NCBI GenBank assembly: GCA_963845975.1
Contig: CAWJUD010000002.1
Span: 2,514,133 to 2,578,132, forward strand
DNA length: 64,000 bases
DNA from: JBEKIK01 sp963845975
Lineage (GTDB): Bacteria > Planctomycetota > Planctomycetia > Pirellulales > Thermoguttaceae
Reading direction: 5' to 3'
The translations under genes and the position numbers were made by a program. Shown in pieces: positions 29,649 through 38,168 of this stretch. Within the stretch, counting starts at the first letter, position 1. Each line of letters begins with the position of its first letter. The notes beneath the pieces are model-generated. The model did no database searches. It saw only the letters and a list, made by a program, of their open reading frames with translations, and was not told the origin of the DNA.

Positions 29649-29718
29649 GGATTTATCCTTTGAATTGTGCCCCACCGTCCCAGTCGGTGTCTCACTGAGA
29701 CGGGCTTTGTGATGGCTA

Positions 29719-30021
29719 TCAATACTCCGAAGGTTTCAACAAAGTTGTTGAGACCCGATGCCCCTGATCGTCCGCCGCCTCGGTGATGACCCAAAGGCGT
29801 TCCCCTTTGAGCGTTTTGTAGGCTGACAGAATGCGGCTTCCATCAATTAAGGATTGGTCGTTGAGTTCTTTGTCCTCGAAGCAGACCTCGCCCCAATCAC
29901 CTTTAACATGGCGGGCGAGGAAGAAATCAGGTGACTGCCCACTCTCTTCCAATATCTCCAACGCCCCAGGTGTCGCAAGGATTCTGCCGAGGTTGAACTT
30001 TGGTCTGCAGATTGCGTTCAT
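29719..30021 (-). CDS. array gene: plasmid-type small protein
   Basis: 100 residues from ATG 30021, with GGAG upstream. The blocks LGRILATPGALEIL, RHVKGDWGEVC, RILSAYKT and LWVITEA are a well-spread accessory-element family of unknown role. It stops 27 bases before the motif at 29682. Confidence 0.78.
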   Translation of the reverse strand: MNAICRPKFNLGRILATPGALEILEESGQSPDFFLARHVKGDWGEVCFEDKELNDQSLIDGSRILSAYKTLKGERLWVITEAADDQGHRVSTTLLKPSEY

Positions 30022-30059
30022 TGTTTTCTCCATAGAAGGTTAGTTGTCATTACACTTCT

Positions 30060-30371
30060 CTACTCGGTGTCAGCCATCGCTAGATGTCTCGCCAATCGAC
30101 GACGACGCTCGTGGTGCAGTTGGGAGGCTTTTTTGATTGGACGCAATTCATATCCAATGATCCGAAGCTCTTCCGCAAGGTCGGCATATTCCGCAGGGCG
30201 GACTGGGACTGTCTGCTGAATAACCCCGTGATAATTGGCACCTCCATGTTGCCCGATGTGTTCGTATGATTCACAGTAAATGCCATGAATGTCGGCGGGG
30301 ATTTCTGGGAAAAGGGCGATAGTCCCAAAACCATCCCGCCATTTTCTAAACACAACCACGTCTTTTTCCAT
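30060..30371 (-). CDS. array gene: plasmid-type small protein
   Basis: 103 residues. The blocks IALFPEIPADIHGIYCESY and HIGQHGGANYHGVI are common in plasmid-borne small proteins. It ends MADTE, with the stop inside the one-mismatch motif copy at 30062 (TGACACCGAGT). The ATG follows GGAGAAG. Function unknown. Confidence 0.75.
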   Translation of the reverse strand: MEKDVVVFRKWRDGFGTIALFPEIPADIHGIYCESYEHIGQHGGANYHGVIQQTVPVRPAEYADLAEELRIIGYELRPIKKASQLHHERRRRLARHLAMADTE

Positions 30372-30430
30372 TAGTCTTCTCCTTTCACCGATGAAGTCGG
30401 TGTCACTTATGTCTCGTTTGAGACAGAAGT

Positions 30431-30853
30431 TTATCCATGCAAAGCCAACACCGCTTGCCGAATCCGTTTCCAGTCCCGTTCGTCACCGTGCTGCTTTTTC
30501 ACTTCGGGAAGTGGCGTGACGTAAGCGGATTGGATTGCGTCACAATCATCAGAACGAAATGAGATTGCTGGACTCCAGCCGAAGCCAAATGCAGGCGATC
30601 CAATTGCCCCCATTGTCTGAACGTCTTCAGCAAACAATCCGCAGTGATCGATAAACTCGTCAAACTGCTCACGGGTCAAAACTGAACACCACTTGCGATG
30701 GTGACCCTTTTCCCATTCGCCTTCGAGATAAGAAAACTCGTACTGTTCGTCGCCCTCGGTCAGATCCCAAAGTTTGCGAACGTGGGGCGGGGTGAAGCGG
30801 CTTATTCGTTCGTGAGCGGGGACATCGACGGAATAAATGACTGAGAATTGCAT
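30431..30853 (-). CDS. array gene: first gene of left array
   Basis: 140 residues, MQFSVIYSVDVPAHERISRF onward, no recognised domain. The leader between the motif (30893) and the ATG holds a hairpin, CAGCGTCC paired with GGACGCTG, whose 3' arm touches the start region and could hide the ribosome site. A decayed copy of the leader lies near 32632. A GTCTC-AAAC-GAGAC hairpin lies after the stop. Confidence 0.7.
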   Translation of the reverse strand: MQFSVIYSVDVPAHERISRFTPPHVRKLWDLTEGDEQYEFSYLEGEWEKGHHRKWCSVLTREQFDEFIDHCGLFAEDVQTMGAIGSPAFGFGWSPAISFRSDDCDAIQSAYVTPLPEVKKQHGDERDWKRIRQAVLALHG

Positions 30854-31037
30854 TGCAGCGTCCTATGTTAGAGGAAGGTTGGACGCTGAAATAGTCGGTG
30901 TCAGAGTTCACCGATAGATAGAGGGAACCAGTCAGATAAGCCAGCTTCAGTAATGCTCAACGTCTGACATAATTTGTCCGTTGCGATGGCCATGAGATTA
31001 TCCGTGACCGCAATATCACTATCACGAGAATTATCTT

Positions 31038-32048
31038 CTATTTCCGTCGTCGCCAAGCGTATGCGAGCAGACCGAGTGCAGCGGTTCCGAGGAGGATGAG
31101 GGCGGAGGGCTCTGGAACGAGAGATGCAACTCTAAAACCAAAAGCATAACTTTCAGCCGTTGGAGCTGTTGTTGCTACGGCCGTTGATATAAACGATTGG
31201 CTCCCAAGGATAAAATATCCGTTACCTATAATTTCCGTAGTATTTGAGTATGGAGGATAAATACTATCTGTCCATTCAAACACGTTGCCATTTTGGTCGA
31301 AGGTGCCATATGCACTTGGAGACTGTTTGTACGCACCAACGTCAGTTAAGAAATAAGGACTGCCAACAGCACTGGAATAATTTGCTGAGCCAGGTGGCTC
31401 GGCATGCCCTGGGGGAGCCTCTGCTATTGGTGCCACATCACTTTGAGTCGCATACAGCCAATATCCTGCGTGTGTACTCCCGCCCTTGTAATATGCAGCT
31501 TTGTGCCATTCAGACTGGCTTGGAATGTACCAAACGGCTCCAGGATTGCGGTGAATCAGACTGGGATTAGAGCCCGTATATCCGTTGAGAGTATAGGCAC
31601 CATCCTCGGTTGTTGAGCTATTCTGCGGACCAGATCGCTGGCCATTTTGAAGCCAATTAGCAAATCGATAGGCATCCCACAGGTTTACAAACGTGACTGG
31701 TTCATTAGCACGGTCAAGTGAAGCTGAATATGTGTAATTACCAGAACTGCCAATGCGTTGGATGGACTGTCCTGTTAAAAAATCAGTCCACATGGAAATG
31801 TTGTAGAGTCCGTAAGTATCAGTTTTAGCGACAGCGTTTAGAAAATTAGTATACTGCCCAACAGTAATCGTATATTTACCGATATAGTATGAGTAACCCA
31901 CGGCACCAAAATCGCCATTACCTGTATGATGGTTCTCGTTCCCCGGATTGCCCACATGCACCATGTCAATTGATACTCCTTCTGCAACGACAGCACAAGA
32001 CATTATGGCCACTACAAATAAACCTTTAATTGACACTTTGCTAAACAT
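31038..32048 (-). CDS. SUMF1-domain PEP-CTERM protein
   Basis: 336 residues. A signal peptide (LFVVAIMSCAVVA) is followed by a formylglycine-generating-enzyme-like domain (YYIGKYTITVGQYTNFLNAV, FVNLWDAYRFANWLQNGQ, YGTFDQNGNVFEWTDS, FGFRVA), and a PEP-CTERM tail (VPEPSALILLGTAALGLLAY, RRRK). FGE catalytic cysteines are not evident, so a carbohydrate- or protein-binding role is likelier than FGE activity. Paralogue at 39500. Between this and the motif at 30893 (30904-31037) a short open frame ends at the motif TGA, perhaps a gene remnant. Confidence 0.88.
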   Translation of the reverse strand: MFSKVSIKGLFVVAIMSCAVVAEGVSIDMVHVGNPGNENHHTGNGDFGAVGYSYYIGKYTITVGQYTNFLNAVAKTDTYGLYNISMWTDFLTGQSIQRIGSSGNYTYSASLDRANEPVTFVNLWDAYRFANWLQNGQRSGPQNSSTTEDGAYTLNGYTGSNPSLIHRNPGAVWYIPSQSEWHKAAYYKGGSTHAGYWLYATQSDVAPIAEAPPGHAEPPGSANYSSAVGSPYFLTDVGAYKQSPSAYGTFDQNGNVFEWTDSIYPPYSNTTEIIGNGYFILGSQSFISTAVATTAPTAESYAFGFRVASLVPEPSALILLGTAALGLLAYAWRRRK

Positions 32049-32179
32049 TTTGTTTCCTCCGATAGTTCAGCAACAAAAACTCCACATTCTTATGGGATCA
32101 GAAAAAACGTAGTTACTCCGGTGATATGAAAATAAAAATTGCTAAACTCTGCGGAATCAACCACTACTAGCAGTCAATG

Positions 32180-32313
32180 TAAGAATGCACCCCGCTACAC
32201 CACGCTTCTAAAAGCCGATGTCGCTTGAGTCTGGGTGCCGCTGCCTCAAATAAAGCCCTGAAATAATGGGTTTCAGCAAACCATCAATATATCAAGTTCA
32301 TAACCAATGTCAA
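32180..32313 (-). promoter_or_regulatory. PEP-CTERM leader element ii with promoter
   Basis: Minus strand: TTGACA (32313-32308), 16-base spacer, TATATT (32291-32286). The GAGGCAGCG box is at 32247-32239; GCACCC (32238-32233) pairs with GGGTGC (32192-32187), followed directly by ATTCTTA. About 130 bases before the SUMF1 gene start. Confidence 0.65.
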
Positions 32314-32529
32314 CTACCCCCCGAGCCTTTCGTACCATTCAAAAATGCCCATTGTTCGCTCTAAACCGATATTTGACAAGGAAAGAGACATAAATGGGCC
32401 ATGTGCGGACCATCTCCGCAACCATCCTTTAAATGTCTCTTTTCAATCAGAATTTGTTAGGGAATAAACGTTTCCCGACCATGGAGGAGGTCGAATGACG
32501 GGCACTTTGACCAAAAGTCCCTGAGAACT

Positions 32530-32645
32530 ACTGGTCGGCTGATCCTTCCGCCTCGTGGAACATCAACCGAGTATATGACAGAGAAGTGCCAGCAGCGTCC
32601 CGTTTGAGATGAATGCTGGACGCTGAGAAAGGCGGCGTCACTCGT
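32530..32645 (-). pseudogene. decayed copy of an array gene start and leader
   Basis: The minus strand keeps the CAGCGTCC...GGACGCTG leader hairpin, the TTCTCTGTCATATACTCGGTTGATGT region and a degenerate motif (GACGCCGCC) found at the start of the gene at 30431. No intact frame. The rest of 32314-32687 shows nothing recognisable. Confidence 0.45.
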
Positions 32646-32687
32646 GCAACCCCGTACTCCTTCTATGTCTTATGTAGATTTTCTCAT

Positions 32688-33149
32688 TTAAAATTCTTGA
32701 TCGCCCTCAGCCTCATCATAGAATCTGGCGTAGAGAACCTCGTCGTGCCTAAAGACAACCAATCCTTTATCTATTAATCTTTTTATGTGAGCGAAACACT
32801 CTTGCGTCATCCATTCTTTACAATCTGTAATTTTCATTCCCTGTGACTTCAACCATTCATATTCATCATCAGTGATAAGAGGTATATCATATTTTTCTGC
32901 GAAAACGGCAAAGGATAAATCCTTCTCCTCAACAACTATTGCATCGGCAAGGGCAATTCGGTCCAGCCCATCATAGCCCATTGCTTCCGCATTTTTACAG
33001 GCTTCCTTAAATCTATAATCATCGGTAGTGTATCCATAATCATTTATGAATTCACATAACCAGTTTTCCTGTATTGCAATTTCGCCACAGTATAGCAACT
33101 TGTCAATCCATTCTTTATATTCAGCCTTTGTTAAACCGTCTTTATACAC
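32688..33149 (-). CDS. hypothetical protein of the AT-rich module
   Basis: 153 residues, MYKDGLTKAEYKEWIDKLLY onward, acidic and rich in aromatic residues. Overlaps the end of the preceding gene. No motif copies flank it, unlike the arrays. Parts such as ALADAIVVEEKDLSFAVFA and IPLITDDEY recall PIN-like nuclease patterns, but the acidic triad cannot be confirmed. Function unknown. Confidence 0.65.
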   Translation of the reverse strand: MYKDGLTKAEYKEWIDKLLYCGEIAIQENWLCEFINDYGYTTDDYRFKEACKNAEAMGYDGLDRIALADAIVVEEKDLSFAVFAEKYDIPLITDDEYEWLKSQGMKITDCKEWMTQECFAHIKRLIDKGLVVFRHDEVLYARFYDEAEGDQEF

Positions 33150-33316
33150 AATCCCTCCTCGATCATAAATTCATGCACCATCAATAATAATTCGTCCAAA
33201 TCATAAGTCATTAACCGTTCTTCCCCAACGATATCGACTAGCAATATATTGCCTTGATTTGTCTGTATTTGTAATCGCTTTTTATTGTTATCCAGCCATT
33301 CCTTCGTCTTATTCAT
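33131..33316 (-). CDS. small hypothetical protein
   Basis: 61 residues, MNKTKEWLDNNKKRLQIQT onward. It overlaps the stop of the polymerase-like gene by eight bases and the next gene start by 19, so the three form one operon. Function unknown. Confidence 0.6.
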   Translation of the reverse strand: MNKTKEWLDNNKKRLQIQTNQGNILLVDIVGEERLMTYDLDELLLMVHEFMIEEGLCIKTV

Positions 33317-33857
33317 AATCAGTATCCTTTAATTTTGGCCGGACTCCCAATCGCTCAAACTCTTCCTTCAATATAGTTACCATATAGTCCTTATCCGCAT
33401 TCTTGCAAAGGATTGAGTCATGTATCGTTAAACTGAACATCCCCATGTTTTCTTTTCGCAACCTCTCGCACACCGTATGAATTACAAATCGTGCCTCTGT
33501 CTTTTGAGCTAACCGTGCGAGTTTGGCGTGGGGCTTATCGTCCTTGTGTTTTTTCCTTCCATACTTTTTCACTTTCAGCCATTGGCTGATATATGGATAT
33601 AGCCTATCAAATGTCTTTTTTGTCTTAGATCGTTGGTAGATTGAGCGATTAGAAGAGAATAGTGCCCTTTGTGTCAAATCCTGTTTCACCTCTTCCCTGC
33701 TCAGTCCAGCCTCAATGGCAATCCGTTGATAAATATCCTTCTCACAGTCTTTAACAAACTCATCCGCTCCCTCTATGCCCGCTTTCCGTGCTTCGATTGA
33801 AAGAAATAGCAATTGACTGCATGCAATGTCTGAGGTGGACCCCGTTGTCCAGACCAC
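33309..33857 (-). pseudogene. polymerase-like replication protein, 3' part cut by IS
   Basis: Host sequence begins at 33827; the first codons lie in the IS. It holds SREEVKQDLTQRALF, which may be the nucleotide-binding helix, and FSLTIHDSILCKN, which matches the HD of family-A DNA polymerase motif C. With 35183-36364 it makes a protein of about 566 residues. The catalytic pair (D of motif A, D of motif C) is split between the two fragments, so neither should polymerise. Confidence 0.7.
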
Positions 33858-34006
33858 TGTTTACGATCAAAGGTAGCAGCCCGCGAGACCTATACCAAAG
33901 GTCTCGCGCGGCTGCTGATTTAACCAATAAGGTGGGAAGTGCCAATAGGCTATCCCCGTCTTGCGCGATTTCAAAACGATTTGGACCACACCTGCAAGGC
34001 TCTCTT

Positions 34007-34831
34007 TCATGCCGCCCGATACACGGCCAGCGGCGTGAGATATTCCAAGGCGCTGTGAACGCGCTCATCGTTGTAAAATTGGAAGAAGTACGAAAGTCCT
34101 TTTTCCAATGCTCGCACCGTTGCGTAGTCGTGCAGGTACAGGTCTTCATACTTCACCGTCCGCCATAATCGTTCCACGAACACGTTGTCCATCCAGCGGC
34201 CGCGGCCGTCCATGCTCACCGACACGCCCGCCGCTGCCAAACGACTAGTAAACGCCACGGCCGTGTATTGCACGCCCTGGTCGGTGTTGAATATCTCCGG
34301 AGTGCCTTGCGAGAGGGCTTCATCCAACGCCTCCAGACAAAAAATGCCGTCCAGCGTGTTCGACAGCCGCCACGACAATACGTAGCGACTGTACCAATCC
34401 ATGACCACCGTCAGGTACATCCAGCCCTGCGTCATCGGCACGTAGGTGATGTCGCTGGACCATACCTGGTTAGGCCGCACAATCTCCATATTTCGCAGTA
34501 AATACGGGTATATTTTGTGTTCTGGGTCGTGCCACGACAATCGCGGCTTGGGATAAATCGCCTCCAAACCCATGATCCGCATCAACCGTTGCACCCATTT
34601 TCGATTCACTCCCAAACAGGCCGCCATCCGCCGACTCCCGTAAAACGGAGTCCGCAGATACTGCTCGTCGATCCGCCGCATCAACGACAAATCCTCCTCG
34701 AGCGTATCGCGCCGTATTGACGCATACCAACTCGATCGGTTCAAACCCAAAAGCTCGCACTGCCGGCGGATGCTCACGCCGGGACAGCGCGGTTCAACGC
34801 ACTTTCGTTTGAACTCAATCGAGTCGGGCAA
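34007..34831 (-). CDS. IS3-family transposase OrfB (copy 2)
   Basis: Same 274-residue protein as at 15256, with the rve DDE core. Expected as an OrfAB frameshift product at the A9G run (34832-34841). Confidence 0.92.
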   Translation of the reverse strand: MPDSIEFKRKCVEPRCPGVSIRRQCELLGLNRSSWYASIRRDTLEEDLSLMRRIDEQYLRTPFYGSRRMAACLGVNRKWVQRLMRIMGLEAIYPKPRLSWHDPEHKIYPYLLRNMEIVRPNQVWSSDITYVPMTQGWMYLTVVMDWYSRYVLSWRLSNTLDGIFCLEALDEALSQGTPEIFNTDQGVQYTAVAFTSRLAAAGVSVSMDGRGRWMDNVFVERLWRTVKYEDLYLHDYATVRALEKGLSYFFQFYNDERVHSALEYLTPLAVYRAA

Positions 34832-35105
34832 CTTTTTTTTTCAACCACGCCAGCTCCATCTGCAAGCGGCCGATCTGCTCGTACAAGTCGGCGATCAACG
34901 CCTCCTGCTCCTGGCTCTCCCGGCGACGATCATCCGAAAACAGTTCGCCCGCCCCTTCCAACAATCGCTTCTTCCAGTAGCCAATCTGCGTCGGATGCAC
35001 GCCGAATTGCGACGCCAGTTCGCTCGTAGTGCGGTCTCCACGCACCGCCGCCAACGCCGCCTTCGCCTTTAGCGAGGACTCGATCCTCCGTCGTTTCGCT
35101 CCCAT
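34815..35105 (-). CDS. IS3-family OrfA (copy 2)
   Basis: Same protein as at 16064, with HTH_Tnp_1 and a zipper tail. Start ATG 35105 behind GGAGTCCGAG. Confidence 0.9.
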   Translation of the reverse strand: MGAKRRRIESSLKAKAALAAVRGDRTTSELASQFGVHPTQIGYWKKRLLEGAGELFSDDRRRESQEQEALIADLYEQIGRLQMELAWLKKKVARLD

Positions 35106-35146
35106 CTCGGACTCCCTCCATTCGGACCATGAGTACATCTAATCTA

Positions 35147-36364
35147 TCAATTTTCGTGGTCCATTTTTCGGGGTCCAGTATAGTCTATTTCACATAATGA
35201 CTCACCGTCTACCATTAAAAACTTCCGCAATTCTTTTTTTAAGTTCGTGATGTTGTTATAGTATCTTCCCCCGAAACAGTCAAAAGTATTATTCCATCGC
35301 CTGTTCCTGATTAGCTGTAATGCTTTATCGTCTGGTGCGGTCTCCCTCACCTGTAGGCGGCTGTTATTGGACATCAACCATCTTTGTACTGGATATTTGC
35401 AGTTGATATGCTTTTTGATTTTGGACAACAAAGATGATTTGGTTAAATCTCGTAAAGTCCATTTACTGTTTCGATAGTCGGGATTGGCGAGTCTATATCC
35501 ATAGGCTCTGTGGCGTTCCAATCCTCTCTCTGCTTCGAGGTAATATTCCCCACCGTCAATCGTCTGCATTTTAATTTGATCGATTGTGGTGCGTTCTAGG
35601 ATGCCTTTATTGAGTAGTTTGTTCAGTAATTGGGATTTATAGAAATTGGGGATTATGTCTTGGAGTGTATCGTAATGAAGATCGATATAGTCATCGCTGT
35701 TCGTGTATTTATCGTTAGTCAGATAACAAACTCTCATAAAGTCCAAAAGGGCGTATGTTTCTTCCCTTAAATCTCCCATATCTTCCGCCCAATTCGACGG
35801 CACATAAGCCCTCTCACTTTTCGATGTTTTTGTCTCCTTTATCGAGTCATTTTCTGCGATTTTTTCACGTTGTATTTCTCGTCGTAAGTCCTTATTATTC
35901 CCCTCTTTAACCTCTGTTTCCAACTTGTTAGTAAAGTTAATAGGGAGGAAGGAGGGAGGGGAAGGAGAGAGAGTAGAAGAAAGTAGGGGATAATTAGGGG
36001 AAATTAAAGGCAATTTTACAGTAGGGGAAATGCCCCGCTTTTCTGCGGTTTGCTCCACACTAAACACAGGAAACCAATTGCCCATTTTTGCCAGCAGGAA
36101 CTGATTGTCATTTAGACATGAAATAATGGGCGAAACGTCTTTGAGGATCGACGGATGAAAAGAAAGACCTTTTTGGACGATTGTATCGGGACAGACTATA
36201 GCCGAGCATTCAACAGTTGGACGTTTATTTAATCTTGACCAATAGGACTTAGAAAAGAACCCACTATCACTAGCCATTTTCCAGGAGGTGAAGATCTTTC
36301 TATTGTAATAATCGTCGTTTGGTATATTTATGACTGACATACTATATATATTATTGATTGACAT
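35147..36364 (-). pseudogene. polymerase-like replication protein, 5' part cut by IS
   Basis: Host sequence spans 36364 to 35183. The start could be ATG 36364 (MSINNIYSMS) or a nearby ATG; no ribosome site is clear. A basic, low-complexity amino half is followed by FDCFGGRYYNN, LKKELRKFLMVDG and ESLCEID, matching family-A polymerase-like motif A as seen in plasmid and phage replication proteins. The frame continues into the IS end and stops. It lies downstream of a ribbon-helix-helix gene. Confidence 0.68.
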
Positions 36365-36407
36365 ACTAATGCGGTAAGTTAATGGTATTGGCTTGCCGCA
36401 TTTTTCT

Positions 36408-36614
36408 TTAACTTTGGATACCAAAGTTAAAGTCGTGGATATTGTTTGACTCCAAAACTTCTTTTTTTGTTTGCGGATCAACACGATCCAGGTATTCCCG
36501 CACGGCATCGCTGATGATGCTATACATCTTCTTGCCCGTCCTGTGCGAGTATTCTCGCACTCTTCGCCCAATAGTTGGTTCTACTGTAATCCCATATCTT
36601 TTATGTCGCAGCAT
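36408..36614 (-). CDS. ribbon-helix-helix regulator
   Basis: 68 residues: a beta strand RYGITVEPTIGRRVREYS then two helices (KKMYSIISDAVREYLDRVD), the CopG/Arc layout. It likely controls the polymerase-like gene or plasmid copy number. A stem-loop (ATGCGGCAAG / CTTACCGCAT, one mismatch) lies between the two genes. The upstream region is rich in CCAACTGG-type repeats. Confidence 0.75.
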   Translation of the reverse strand: MLRHKRYGITVEPTIGRRVREYSHRTGKKMYSIISDAVREYLDRVDPQTKKEVLESNNIHDFNFGIQS

Positions 36615-37134
36615 GTATCCTCCATTCTTATATTGTGTGAAAGAAATAAATTTCTAACAAAATACATTTATTTCGTCAAAAAAATTTTCTTCCTCTTGGT
36701 GATCGATTAATCGACCACCTGCCAACCAACCAGTTGGTCCAAACAGGCGAAAAACCTAGCCAACTATTTGGCTACCTTTTCGAGAAATGGGTGGACCAAG
36801 GAAGATTGGGAGAAGAGTTACTGGAAATGTCCAGTTGGCAGAGGAGAACGTTAGAAAAATTCTTGTCCCAACTGATCAAGTTGACCAGTTGACTTGGAAA
36901 GAGGAAGAGGGCCTTCGTCTTCAAGATTCTGGAAAATTGGAAATTGCATCAACCAATTGTTGGATACTATCCAACTGGCCTTTACAGGATTCCAGCCCTC
37001 CATCCTCCCTATTCGGGACACGGTCATCGCTAGTGATGACAACTCTTAGACGGTTGGGCGGGTGGGTATGTGGACGTGGGGAGATATGATACAATCGATC
37101 TTAGCAATGAACCAGCCCAAGGGAGGAAAAACGT
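36615..37134. other. origin- or operator-like intergenic region
   Basis: No gene supported. Contents: a 12-bp palindrome TCGATTAATCGA (36703-36714) inside GGTG/CACC arms; CAGTTGG/CCAACTG-type sequences at about 36730, 36831, 36868-36890 and 36970; a GTCATC/GATGAC dyad at 37023-37040. Such iteration beside a replication-type gene suggests an origin or partition site (inference). Confidence 0.45.
36870..36890. promoter_or_regulatory. dyad operator candidate, copy 2
   Basis: AACTGATCAA, one base, TTGACCAGTT: a 10-bp dyad with one mismatch, 17 of 21 positions shared with the dyad at 24779-24799. Confidence 0.5.
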
Positions 37135-37353
37135 ATGGAAAACAGCAGTCTTGATTATCATATATTCGTATTGGTAGTCATGTTGGTAAGCTTCATCTTT
37201 TGGCTGTCAATTCCCATTTTACTCTGGATAATCGTCCGCCAACGTCCAAGTGGTCCAAACCTAGTCCGCTGCCCCGATTGTAATCAACCAGTTTCTCGCC
37301 TTGCCGCCAACTGCCCACATTGTGGTCGCCCGTTGGCCCCGACCGATGGCTGA
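37135..37353 (+). CDS. small membrane zinc-ribbon protein
   Basis: 72 residues. One membrane helix (IFVLVVMLVSFIFWLSIPILLWIIV) precedes a zinc ribbon with CPDCNQPVS and CPHCGRPL. GGGAGGAAAAA precedes the ATG. No enzymatic role is evident. It may scaffold membrane complexes. Confidence 0.75.
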   Translation: MENSSLDYHIFVLVVMLVSFIFWLSIPILLWIIVRQRPSGPNLVRCPDCNQPVSRLAANCPHCGRPLAPTDG

Positions 37354-37385
37354 GGCGGTGGACCCATCCCGTTAGAACATACTAC

Positions 37386-37685
37386 ATGAGTACTGCTCTT
37401 ATAATTGCTGTTAAACGTAAAAAGTTGGTCAAGCTTTTCCGTGAGGCTGGTGCAACGGATCGAGAGCACACTGTCACACTGGAGGAACTAGGAGTTCGGC
37501 ACTCATGGATTTTCGATCAAATGCTTCACGACGGGGTGTTCCAAGTAACTGATGCTGGCCGATATTTCATGAATGATGCAACCGCAGTGGAGTTTCTGCA
37601 TAGGAAGCGAATTCGGGCTGTAGTGTTTTCTGTAATACTGATCTTGCTTTTTTTAATACTGTTGTCTTTTAGACTTTTAAGATGA
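37386..37685 (+). CDS. hypothetical tail-anchored protein
   Basis: 99 residues from ATG 37386. The soluble part (KKLVKLFREAGATDREHTVTLEELG) looks like a small winged helix, and a carboxy-terminal hydrophobic helix (VVFSVILILLFLILLSF) would anchor it. It follows the zinc-ribbon gene and is probably cotranscribed. Confidence 0.65.
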   Translation: MSTALIIAVKRKKLVKLFREAGATDREHTVTLEELGVRHSWIFDQMLHDGVFQVTDAGRYFMNDATAVEFLHRKRIRAVVFSVILILLFLILLSFRLLR

Positions 37686-37923
37686 GTATAAGTAAAAAGT
37701 GCTTTAGGGAAATTGCCAACACCCAACTGCTAAAAAGACCCACTGCAACCAATTGTTGGGATGCCCCGCCCTTCGCCGCCTCCCGCCATTGCGTACCATT
37801 GCGACCAGTTTGCGGGTCTATTCGGCAAACTCTCCTTAACCCGAGTGGGGCAATTTTCCAACAGTTTTCCCCCTCGATAGATTAAAAATTCTTGCATTCC
37901 TGCGAGTTCCCCATCTCAAGTGC

Positions 37924-38090
37924 TTGATATTTCCAACATTCTTGGTATCTTATGAGCATCAAAACTCAGCGATCCATAGGCCCATTTCTAGAGGCAGTGT
38001 TATTAAATCCGATCTAGCTGGGTGCATCGTTCGAGACTGAAATGGCCTCCTTCGCCGTTTGTCGCCCTGCGGTCTTCATCGGATTCTACT
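37924..38090 (+). promoter_or_regulatory. PEP-CTERM leader element iii with promoter
   Basis: TTGATA (37924), 16-base spacer, TATCTT (37946). The GAGGCAGTG box is at 37991-37999; AATCCGAT (38006) pairs with ATCGGATT (38078), followed by CTAC. It is about 80 bases before the NHL-type gene. The rest of 37686-37923 shows nothing recognisable. Confidence 0.6.
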
Positions 38091-38168
38091 GGTTGACTCT
38101 CAACCAATTTCCTAAGAACACAATCGGCTTTTAACCGTTTTCACCCCTTTGCCTTGGAGTGTGTAACT

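Larger units (their letters stand above)
24747..30903 (-). repeat. minus-strand TGACACCGACT motif, left array
   Basis: Copies in gene orientation (plus-strand coordinates): 24747 (degenerate), 25271, 25727, 26062, 26386, 26652, 26867, 27338, 27735, 28200, 29064, 29383, 29682, 30062 (one mismatch), 30395 and 30893, each 10-11 bases. Each lies 15-43 bases before the next start codon, except the two at the array end. Several supply the TGA stop of the upstream gene; others are read as DTD-stop, DTE-stop or LTPT. The range spans the copies. Confidence 0.9.
33831..35182 (-). mobile_element. IS3-family element, copy 2
   Basis: 1352 bp, same ends and orientation as copy 1, flanked by GTC repeats (33828-33830 and 35183-35185). 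It interrupts the polymerase-like gene immediately after the EID of motif A. Confidence 0.93.

Noticed and set aside
25271..30903. Motif TGACACCGACT as part of promoters (TTGACA as a -35 box)
   Set aside because: Many copies have C, A or G before TGACA, and no consistent -10 box lies 16-18 bases downstream; the interval is usually occupied by the ribosome site and start codon.
36787..37089. 100-codon plus-strand frame in the RHH upstream region
   Set aside because: It overlaps the repeat-rich, origin-like region, has low-complexity composition and no relative was recognised.
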